NCBI RefSeq assembly: GCF_015352455.1
Contig: NZ_JADKPN010000016.1
Span: forward strand, 1 to 64,000
From: Nocardioides islandensis
GTDB taxonomy: Bacteria; Actinomycetota; Actinomycetes; Propionibacteriales; Nocardioidaceae
Direction: 5' to 3'
Length of the DNA: 64,000 nt
Shown: positions 16,946 through 25,000 of the stretch, one piece after another
How the letters are laid out: every line of letters begins with the position of its first letter
Position numbering within the stretch: the stretch's first letter is position 1
Notes under the pieces: generated by a model
What the model was told of the DNA's origin: nothing
What the model saw: the letters and a program-made list of their open reading frames with translations, nothing else
The model's database searches: none
Made by a program: the position numbers and the translations under genes

Positions 16946-18100
16946 TCACAGACCCAGGGACCGGCCGATGATCTCCTTCTGGATCTCGGTCGTGCCGCCG
17001 TAGATGGTCTGGACCCGGCTGTTCACCCAGGCGCGGGCGATGGGGTACTCGAGCATGTAGCCGTACCCGCCGTGCATCTGCACGCCGCGGTCGACGAGCT
17101 TGTTCTGGAGCTCGGTCACCCAGTACTTGGCCATCGACGCGGTGGCGGTGTCCAGCTCGCCGCGGACGTGCTTGGCGAGGCAGTCGTCGACGAACACCCG
17201 CGCGATGCGCGCCTCGGTGGCCATCTCGGCGACGGTGAAGCGGTTGTGCTGGAACTTCCCGATCGGCCGGCCGAACGCCGTGCGCTCGCGGGCGTACCTG
17301 AGCGTCTCCTCGACCACCACCTCGCACGCCATGGCCGACGACACCGCGATCGAGAGCCGTTCCTGCGGGAGGTTGGTCATCAGGTGCACGAACCCCTGGC
17401 CCTCCTCGCCGAGAAGGTTGGCCTTGGGCACCCGCACGTCGCTGAAGAACAGCTCGGCGGTGTCCTGGGCGTGCTGGCCGACCTTGTCGAGGTTCCGGCC
17501 GCGCTCGAAGCCCTCCATGCCCCGCTCGACGACGAGCAGGGAGATGCCCTGGTGCCCGGCGTCCGGGTCCGTGCGGGCCACCACGACGACCAGGTCGGCC
17601 AGGATGCCGTTGGAGATGAACGTCTTCTGGCCGTTGAGGACGTAGTGGTCGCCGGCGTCGACCGCCGACGTCCGGATCCCCTGCAGGTCGGACCCCGCGC
17701 CCGGCTCGCTCATCGCGATCGCGGCGATCGTCTCCCCGGAGCAGAGCCCCGGGAACCAGCGCTCCTTCTGCTCCTCGGAGGCGGCGGCCACCAGGTACGG
17801 CGCGATCATGTCGTTGAACAGCGGGTACGCCGCCCCGTAGACGCCGCGGCGCGTCATCTCCTCGCCGATGACGGCGTTGTAGCGGAAGTCGGGCGTGCCT
17901 CCGCCGCCGTACCGCTCGTCGAGCTGGAGCCCGAGCAGCCCGTGGGCCCCGGCCTTGGCCCAGACGTCACGGTCGACGACGCCGTCCTTCTCCCACTGGT
18001 CGTGGAAGGGCACGACCTCCTTGTCCAGGAAGGCGCCGACGGTCTCGCGGAAGGCCTCGTGCTCGGGGTCGAAGATCGCCCTGGCTGTCCGGTCGCCCAT
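16946..18100 (-). CDS. Acyl-CoA dehydrogenase
   Basis: A 384-residue flavoprotein that introduces the alpha,beta double bond into acyl-CoA esters. FAD and substrate motifs include AIAMSEPGAGSDLQGI, YVLNGQKTFISNG, ERTAFGRPIGKFQ and MHGGYGYMLEYPIAR. The usual catalytic Glu position near the C-terminus reads YGGTTEIQ, so glutamate there is replaced by glycine. The alternative Glu found in long-chain and isovaleryl enzymes can be placed in VVVEETLRYARER. The start lies only eight bases from an inverted repeat at 18109-18129, suggesting direct repression by an acyl-CoA-responsive regulator. Confidence 0.93.
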   Translation of the reverse strand: MGDRTARAIFDPEHEAFRETVGAFLDKEVVPFHDQWEKDGVVDRDVWAKAGAHGLLGLQLDERYGGGGTPDFRYNAVIGEEMTRRGVYGAAYPLFNDMIAPYLVAAASEEQKERWFPGLCSGETIAAIAMSEPGAGSDLQGIRTSAVDAGDHYVLNGQKTFISNGILADLVVVVARTDPDAGHQGISLLVVERGMEGFERGRNLDKVGQHAQDTAELFFSDVRVPKANLLGEEGQGFVHLMTNLPQERLSIAVSSAMACEVVVEETLRYARERTAFGRPIGKFQHNRFTVAEMATEARIARVFVDDCLAKHVRGELDTATASMAKYWVTELQNKLVDRGVQMHGGYGYMLEYPIARAWVNSRVQTIYGGTTEIQKEIIGRSLGL

Positions 18101-18108
18101 CCCTGCAT

Positions 18109-18129
18109 CGTGACAGTGGAACTGTCACG
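18109..18129. promoter_or_regulatory. Inverted-repeat operator upstream of the acyl-CoA dehydrogenase
   Basis: Two perfect 9-base arms, CGTGACAGT and ACTGTCACG, are separated by GGA. Read on the minus strand, TTGCAC lies just before the repeat and CACGAT about 17 bases later, so the palindrome would fill a promoter spacer. The element at 28768-28788 matches it at 17 of 21 positions and shares the flanking GCAAGGCGC. Confidence 0.75.
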
Positions 18130-18168
18130 GTGCAAGGCGCACCAGGGCGGGTGACACGATGGGTGCCG

Positions 18169-21100
18169 ATGGCCGATCTCCTATCGCACCTGCTGCCGGG
18201 GGACAACCCTCAGGCGTACATCCCGGGTGACCGCCGTCGCGCGCTCGCGCGCGGGGAGGAGCTGCCCGGCAGGAGCCGCGGCTCGGCCGTGTTCGTGGAC
18301 ATCTCCGGCTTCACGCCGCTGACCGAGGCGCTGGCACGAGAGCTCGGCGGCCGACGCGGCGCGGAGGTGCTGTCGGCCACCCTGGACCGGATCTTCAGCG
18401 CGCTGATGGAGCCGCTGCACGTGTGGTCGGGCAGCGTCGTGTACTTCAGCGGCGACGCGGTCACGGCGTGGATCGACGAGGACGACGGCACCCGCGCCGT
18501 GGAGTGCGGTCTGGTGATGCAGCAGGTGATGCAGCAGGTCGGGGTGGTCCAGACCCCGGGCGGGATCCCGATCACGCTCGGCGTGAAGATCGCGGTGGCG
18601 GTGGGCGAGGTCCACCGCTTCGTCGTCGGCGACCCGAGGGTCCAGCTCATCGACGTCATGGCCGGGACGCTGATGGACTCGCTGGCGGCCGCCGAGCAGC
18701 AGTCCCGACCCGGCGAGGTCGTGCTCGACGCCGGCGCGATCGCATCGGTGGGTGACCGCGTCCTGCTGAGCGAGGTCCGGCCCGGCGAGCTGGGCGAGGT
18801 CGGCGTGGTCGACGCCCTGGTGGACCACCTCGTCCCGCCGGACTCGGACCCCCGCTGGCCGCAGCTGCCCGAGGAGATCGCGCGTCAGTGGGTGCTGCCG
18901 CCGGTGTGGGAGCGGATGGTCGCCGGGCGGGGCGAGTTCGTCTCCGACCTGCGGCCCGCGGTGCCGATCTTCGTGCGCTTCGGCGGGCTGGACTTCGAGC
19001 GCGACCCTCAGGCCCCGCAGGTCCTCGACGACTTCGTGACCAGGGCCGAGCTGGCCCTCGACGAGCTGGGTGGCTACGTCCTGCAGCTCACCATCGGCGA
19101 CAAGGGTGCCTACCTGTACGCCGTGTTCGGCTCGCCGATCGCCCACGAGGACGACGCGGAGCGCGCCTGCGAGGCGGCGCTGCGGCTGCTGGAGATCTCC
19201 GACGAGGTCCCGGTCACCGACGTCCAGGTCGGCGTGGCGACCGGCCGGCTGCGCAGCGGGACCTACGGGCACCCGGAGCGACGTACCTTCTGCTGCCTCG
19301 GCGACGCGGTGAACCTGGCCGCGCGCCTGATGACGCGCGCGCCGGCGGACGGCATCTGGGTGCACGGGGACGTGGCCGAGGCCGCCGACGACGCGTTCGA
19401 GTGGGAGGAGCTGCCACCCGTCACCGTGAAGGGGCGCGAGCAGCAGGTCCCGGTACGCCGCCTGCTCGGCCGCGCCTCCCGACGACGCGCGTCGTCGCAG
19501 ACCCTCACCGTGCTGGTCGGCCGCGAGGCCGAGCTGGACCGGCTGCGCGACCTCTGGAGCACCGCCGAGGACGGGCACGGGCAGGTCGTGGTCGTCCAGG
19601 CCGAGGCCGGCGCCGGCAAGTCCCGGCTCGTCGGCGGCCTGGTCGCCGAGCTGGTGGAGGACGGGGTTCCGTTCGCCGGTGGCGAGGCGACGCCGCACGC
19701 CACCCAGGCGTCGTACACCGCCTGGCGCGGCGTGTGGGCCGACCTGCTGGGCCTGGACGAGTCGTCCTCCCCGGACGACGTCGTCCAGGCGGTGGCCCGG
19801 CTGGACGCCGGGCTGGTCGGCCGCGCGCCGCTGCTCGGGCCCGTGCTGGGCCTGACGCTGCCCGACAGCGACCTGACCGCGACGTTCGACGGCGAGCTCC
19901 GCAAGACCTCGCTCGAGGACCTGCTCGGCCGGTTGCTCTCCGCGCTGGCCGAGGAGGCGGCCGGGCTGGTGATCGTCGTGGAGGACGCGCACTGGCTCGA
20001 CCCGCTCTCCCGCGACGTGCTGGAGGCGGTGTCGCGCACCGTCGTCCGGTCGCCGGTGCTGCTGATGGTCACCAGCCGGCCCGACGGCACCCCCTTGGCC
20101 GGCCTCCCGCTGGGCCGCGGCAGCCACGTCACCGACCTGGTCCTCGAGCCGTTGGACCCCGAGGCCTCGACCGCCCTGGCCCGCGAGCGGTACGTCGCGC
20201 TGGCCGGCCGGCCCCCGGCGCCGGAGGTCCTGCAGACGATCGTCGGCCGCGCCGAGGGCAACGCCTTCTACCTCGAGCAGCTGGTCGACTACGTGCTCGC
20301 GCACGCCGCACGCGTCGAGGGCCGGGCGGACGGACGTGTCGACCCGGACGCCCTGGAGCTGCCGCCCAGCCTGCACAGCCTGGTGCTCAGCCGCATCGAC
20401 GCCCAGCCCGAGGGCCCGCGCCGGGCCGTCGGCGTGGCCAGCGTGATCGGGCGGGCCTTCCGGTCGCCGCTCGTGGCCGCGGCGTATCCCGACCTCGGTC
20501 CGGAACCGCAGGTCCACGGCGACCTGGTGACCCTCGCCACGACGCGCCTGATCGACCTGGAGGACCCCCAGGACAAGGCGTTCGCGTTCGGCCACGCGGT
20601 GACCCGCGACGTCGCCTACGACTCGCTGCCGTTCAGCGTGCGCTCCCTGCTCCACGGCCGGGTCGGCGGCGTGCTCGAGGCCGAGCCGGACGGACCGCGG
20701 CGGCACCTGGACCTGCTGGCCTACCACTACTCGCGCAGCGACGACCTGGACAAGAAGCGTCTGTACCTGAGCGTCGCGGCGTCGGCGGCCAGGGCGGCGT
20801 ACGCCAACGAGGCGGCCATCTCCTACCTCGAGCAGCTGCTGCCGCTGGTCGAGGCCGACGACCGCAACGAGGTGCTGCTCCAGCTGGCCGAGTCGCTGGA
20901 GGTCGGCGGCAACTGGGCCGGTGCCGAGGACGCCGTCACCCAGGCGCGCGCCGCGGCCGAGGAGGTCGCCGACGAGGCGGGCGTGGCCCGGGCACGGACG
21001 GCGCAGGCCGAGCTGGCGCGCAAGCAGGGCAGGTACGTCGAGGCCGAGAGCGAGCTGGCCGCGGCCGAGGCGGCGTTCACCGACGTCGGCGACGAGGCCG

Positions 21101-21858
21101 GCCGCGCCCGGGTGCTGCACCTGCGCGGAACCCTCGCCTCGCAGCAGGGGCACCCGGACCAGGCGCGTGCGGCGTACGAGTCGAGCCTCGCCCTCCGCGA
21201 GGCCCTCGGCGACGAGGCCGGCGTGGCCGCGCTGCTCACCAACCTCGCCCTGGTCGCCGAGGACGAGGGGGACCTGGAGGAGGCCGAGCGGCTGGGCGAG
21301 GAGGGGCTGGCCCGCCGCCGCGCGCTCGACGACCGCCGGGCGGTCAGCGTCTCGCTCACCAACATGGGCATGCTCGCCCAGGCGCGTGGTGACCTGGCGC
21401 TCGCCGTGGACCGGTTCGTCGAGGCGCAGGCGCTCGCCGACGAGGTCGGCGACCCGTGGGTGGTGGCCGTGGGTCGCCACAACCTGGGCAACGCGACCCG
21501 CGACCTCGGCGACCTCGACGCCGCGGCCGGCCACTTCGCCGCGGCTCTGGGCGCGTACGACGAGCGCGACGACCGTTGGTCCCTCGCCCACCTCTTCGAG
21601 GACGTCGCGCTCTGGCTGCTGGCCCGCGGTCCCGAGGGCGACGCGGAGGCCGTCTCGCTGCTGGCCACCGCCGAGCAGCTGCGCGAGGAGATCGGTGCCC
21701 CGCGCTTCCCGCCCACCGAGGCCGCGCTGGCCGAGGCCCTCGCCCCGGCCCGGGAGCGGACCCCGGCCGACGTCCTCGACCGGGCGGCGGCCACCGGGCG
21801 TACGGCGGCGCTGGACCTGACCGTCCGGCGTGCCGCTCTGTTGCTCGGAAGTGACTGA
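18169..21858 (+). CDS. Tandem-domain class III nucleotidyl cyclase with ATPase and TPR regions (soluble adenylyl cyclase layout)
   Basis: From the ATG at 18169 the protein has 1229 residues. A first cyclase domain (about residues 35-225) has the two metal aspartates, Asp44 in VDISGF and Asp96 in FSGDAV, but lacks the Asn/Arg pair. A second (about 260-440) lacks the metal aspartate (FVRFGGLDFE) but carries Asn382 and Arg386 in DAVNLAARLM. The two should form one asymmetric catalytic site, as in mammalian sAC. Next come an AAA/NACHT-like ATPase with AEAGAGKSR (Lys484) and VIVVEDAHWLD, then TPR-like helical repeats to the end. No membrane helix is seen, so it is probably cytoplasmic and makes cAMP. 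The lysine that contacts bicarbonate in sAC is replaced by tyrosine (Tyr92) if aligned by the GD motif. A GTG at 18151 would add six residues. Confidence 0.88.
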   Translation: MADLLSHLLPGDNPQAYIPGDRRRALARGEELPGRSRGSAVFVDISGFTPLTEALARELGGRRGAEVLSATLDRIFSALMEPLHVWSGSVVYFSGDAVTAWIDEDDGTRAVECGLVMQQVMQQVGVVQTPGGIPITLGVKIAVAVGEVHRFVVGDPRVQLIDVMAGTLMDSLAAAEQQSRPGEVVLDAGAIASVGDRVLLSEVRPGELGEVGVVDALVDHLVPPDSDPRWPQLPEEIARQWVLPPVWERMVAGRGEFVSDLRPAVPIFVRFGGLDFERDPQAPQVLDDFVTRAELALDELGGYVLQLTIGDKGAYLYAVFGSPIAHEDDAERACEAALRLLEISDEVPVTDVQVGVATGRLRSGTYGHPERRTFCCLGDAVNLAARLMTRAPADGIWVHGDVAEAADDAFEWEELPPVTVKGREQQVPVRRLLGRASRRRASSQTLTVLVGREAELDRLRDLWSTAEDGHGQVVVVQAEAGAGKSRLVGGLVAELVEDGVPFAGGEATPHATQASYTAWRGVWADLLGLDESSSPDDVVQAVARLDAGLVGRAPLLGPVLGLTLPDSDLTATFDGELRKTSLEDLLGRLLSALAEEAAGLVIVVEDAHWLDPLSRDVLEAVSRTVVRSPVLLMVTSRPDGTPLAGLPLGRGSHVTDLVLEPLDPEASTALARERYVALAGRPPAPEVLQTIVGRAEGNAFYLEQLVDYVLAHAARVEGRADGRVDPDALELPPSLHSLVLSRIDAQPEGPRRAVGVASVIGRAFRSPLVAAAYPDLGPEPQVHGDLVTLATTRLIDLEDPQDKAFAFGHAVTRDVAYDSLPFSVRSLLHGRVGGVLEAEPDGPRRHLDLLAYHYSRSDDLDKKRLYLSVAASAARAAYANEAAISYLEQLLPLVEADDRNEVLLQLAESLEVGGNWAGAEDAVTQARAAAEEVADEAGVARARTAQAELARKQGRYVEAESELAAAEAAFTDVGDEAGRARVLHLRGTLASQQGHPDQARAAYESSLALREALGDEAGVAALLTNLALVAEDEGDLEEAERLGEEGLARRRALDDRRAVSVSLTNMGMLAQARGDLALAVDRFVEAQALADEVGDPWVVAVGRHNLGNATRDLGDLDAAAGHFAAALGAYDERDDRWSLAHLFEDVALWLLARGPEGDAEAVSLLATAEQLREEIGAPRFPPTEAALAEALAPARERTPADVLDRAAATGRTAALDLTVRRAALLLGSD

Positions 21859-21888
21859 CCGGTAACGATTTCCTGCGTTTCACCGGTC

Positions 21889-21916
21889 CAGAACTGTCGG
21901 ATCACGAACAGTTCTG
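21889..21916. terminator. Inverted repeat downstream of the cyclase gene
   Basis: Perfect 9-base arms CAGAACTGT (21889-21897) and ACAGTTCTG (21908-21916) flank a 10-base loop, 30 bases after the cyclase stop. There is no T tract, so it could be an intrinsic-like terminator or an operator for the large secreted peptidase gene that follows. Confidence 0.45.
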
Positions 21917-22011
21917 CGTCACTTCCCTCAGGTATCGTGCAAACGCTTTCTCTCGGGGACTCGCCTGCTCGGGCGTGTCTGCGTGCGAGCCAGGGGGGCT
22001 TGAGGGACGTG

Positions 22012-25000
22012 GTGACATCTGTGCGTGCGCCGAGGCGTGCGACGGCGGGTTCGAACAACCGGCGACGCGGTCTCGCCGCCTTCGCCGCATTCCTCGCGGC
22101 GCTGGCAGGAGCGCTGACCGTGGTCACGGCACCACCGGCGACCGCGGTCGCCGACGCGCCGTGGACGGCGTCGGTGTTCGCCGGGGGCGGCTCGACGAGC
22201 GTCGTCTCCACCGGCGCGGCCACACCGGCCTCGATGACCTACAACTCCGACGGGTCCACGTCCGCGTCCTGGGACTTCACCACCAAGGCCACGGCTGCGA
22301 GCGCGGCCGGCCCGATCAAGGTCCCCTACACCTGGCAGGGCCTCCACGCGTGGTTCCAGGTCACCACCCGCCTCGACATGATCGTGAACGGCCAGGTCGT
22401 CAAGAACCTGCTCACCGACGGACCCGCGATCTGCTGCACCAGCCCGTCCAACGGCTTCATCTACGGCGGCACCGCCACATTCAACGACGGCACCACCGTC
22501 GACCTGGGCGCGGGTGACACCTACGGCTTCCGGATGAGCGGCAGCCACAACGACATCAACCGCCTCCTGCGCGGCACCCTGACGCTCACCACCAGGCCTT
22601 ACCTGGACGCCACCGTCGGCACCGACAACCGTGACTGGTCGGGCGCGAAGACGCTGCCCACTGACGAGGTCAACCGGTCGCTGAACGAAGCCGGCGAGGC
22701 GCGCTGGTTCAAGTTCCCGGTCGTCCCCGGCGAGGACGTCACCGTCGAGCTAAGCGGGCTGACCAAGGACTACGACGTCGCGCTGTACGGCGACATCGGT
22801 GCCGCCTACAACGCTCTGAGCGGCGAGGGCGCAGCTGCGAGCAGCGGCACGTCGAGCACGGCCCTCGGCGACACGCAGGTGCCCGGATACCCCAAGACCG
22901 TCTCGACCATCCCGACCGCGCAGACCACGCAGAAGTTCGCGCCGCGGATCTATGCGCCGCGGATCTATGCGCCGCGGATCTATGCGCCGCGGATCTACGC
23001 GCCGCGGATCTACGCGCCCCGGATCTACGCGCCCCGGATCTACGCGCCGGACGCCTACGTGCCGGAGCTGGTGTCCGACTCGTCCTTCCAGGACGCCTAC
23101 TCGGCTGCGCAGAACCAGACGCTGCTGGCCGTGTCCACGAACGTCAGCACCACCGACGAGGTGATCAACGCAGCCTCGGGCAACACCAACGGCTACTTCT
23201 ACATCCGCGTCCAGGGCCACACCGACCAGGACTTCGCGGCGAGCACCCCGTTCACGATCACCGCCGAGGCCTCGGGCTCCGGCTGCACCTCACTGGACGA
23301 CAAGGGCGGGCTCCAGCTGATCCCCAACGGCCTCAACCCGGGCGCAAACCCCACCACGTTGGTCGTCACCGACTCCTCTCGGACCAACTACGCCACCAAT
23401 GACCTGGGTGAACGGATCAGCACCCCGCAGGCTCTCCTGGACAAGCTCGGCACCCTCGCCGGCAACCAGAACGGCCTGGTGGTCGACCTCAAGAACTCGC
23501 CGCGGGTCCAGGCCCTCTGGGGGCAGACCATCAACCAGAGCGACTGCCCGTACGCCGTGAACCTGGTGGCCGCGGCCGTCGACGAGATCATCGAGACCCT
23601 CCAGGGCGCCGGCACCAAGTACGTCGTGCTCGCCGGTGGCGACGACGTCGTGCCGTTCTTCCGGTACCCCGACGTGTCGGGCCTCGGCCAGGAGAGCCAG
23701 TTCGACCCGCCGATGCGTCCGGGCACGGCTTCCGACGGCAGCCTTAAGCGCGACCAGGTGCTCAGCCAGGACGCCTACGGCTCACAGACCGACGTGACCA
23801 TCGCGGGCGTCTCGCTCCCCGTGCCGGAGCGTTCGGTCGGCCGGCTGGTGAAGACCGACCTGGAGATCGAGTCCACGATCGACAACTTCGTGACCGATGG
23901 CGGCAACCTGATCACGCCGACGTCCAGCCTGGTCACCGGCTACGACTTCCTCACCGACGCGGCCAACGCGGTCGACGAGCAGTTCACCCAGGCACTCGGG
24001 CCGGCTGCCCCAGCGGGTGCGGCCGACAGGCTGATCTCGGACAACAACGCCCCGAACGCTCCCGACTACCAGTGGGACGCCGACGCGCTCGAGGCCAAGC
24101 TGCTGGGCGGGTCGCATCACGACGTGGTGTTCCTGGCGGGCCACTTCAGCGCCAACGACGCCGAGGCCGCCGACTTCCACACGGCTCTGGACGCGAGTGC
24201 GCTGGCGCCCGACGGCCAGTACCCCGACCACCTGAAGAACACGCTCGTGCTGAGCGCGGGCTGCCACTCCGGCTACAACATCGTCGACAAGGACGGAGTC
24301 GTCCCGACCCAGACGGATCCCGGCACGAACACCTTCGACTGGACCCAGCGGATGGCCCAGCAGCACGCGCTGCTGATCGGCGGCACCGGCTACCAGTACG
24401 GCGACTCCGACTTCCTCGAGTACAGCGAGCGCCTCTACCTGGAGATCTCCAAGCGTCTGCACGACACGACCGGTGGCCCCATCGCCATCGGCAACGCGCT
24501 GGTGCTCGCCAAGCAGGACTACCTGTCCGGCCTGACCAACGTGACCGGGATCGACCAGAAGGCGCTGCTCCAGGCCACGCTCTACGGGCTGCCCATGACC
24601 GGGTTCGACGCTCCGGGCCGCACGTCCCTCGCCCCCGAGGACGGTGGCGTCAACCCGGACGACACCACGCGTGAGCCGGGCGCGACGCTCGGGCTGCGCG
24701 TGGCGGACCGTCTCTACAACACCGAGAGCCCCAAGCCGCGCCACCACAAGACGCTGGCCGACGGTACCGGCGGCACCGTCGACCTCACCTGGATCGAGGG
24801 CAAGGACGGTGTGGTCGTGCAGCCCGGCGCTCCCGCGATCCCCAAGCAGATCGAGGACGTGAGCGTCGATGGCGCCACCCTGCGCGGCGTCGGCTTCCGG
24901 AGTGGCAGCTATGACGACACGACAGGACTCTTCCCGCTCACCGGCGCCCCGGCGATCGAGGGGCCGACACCCAACTCGACCTTCGAGTCCGACTTCTTCT

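Noticed and set aside
18181..21591. An 1136-codon minus-strand frame antisense to the cyclase
   Set aside because: Composition is shadow-like and no family motif is seen, while the plus frame has clear catalytic residues.
22939..23058. Tandem repeats that might be mistaken for a CRISPR array
   Set aside because: The 15-bp units have no spacers and encode an in-frame protein repeat; no cas genes are near.
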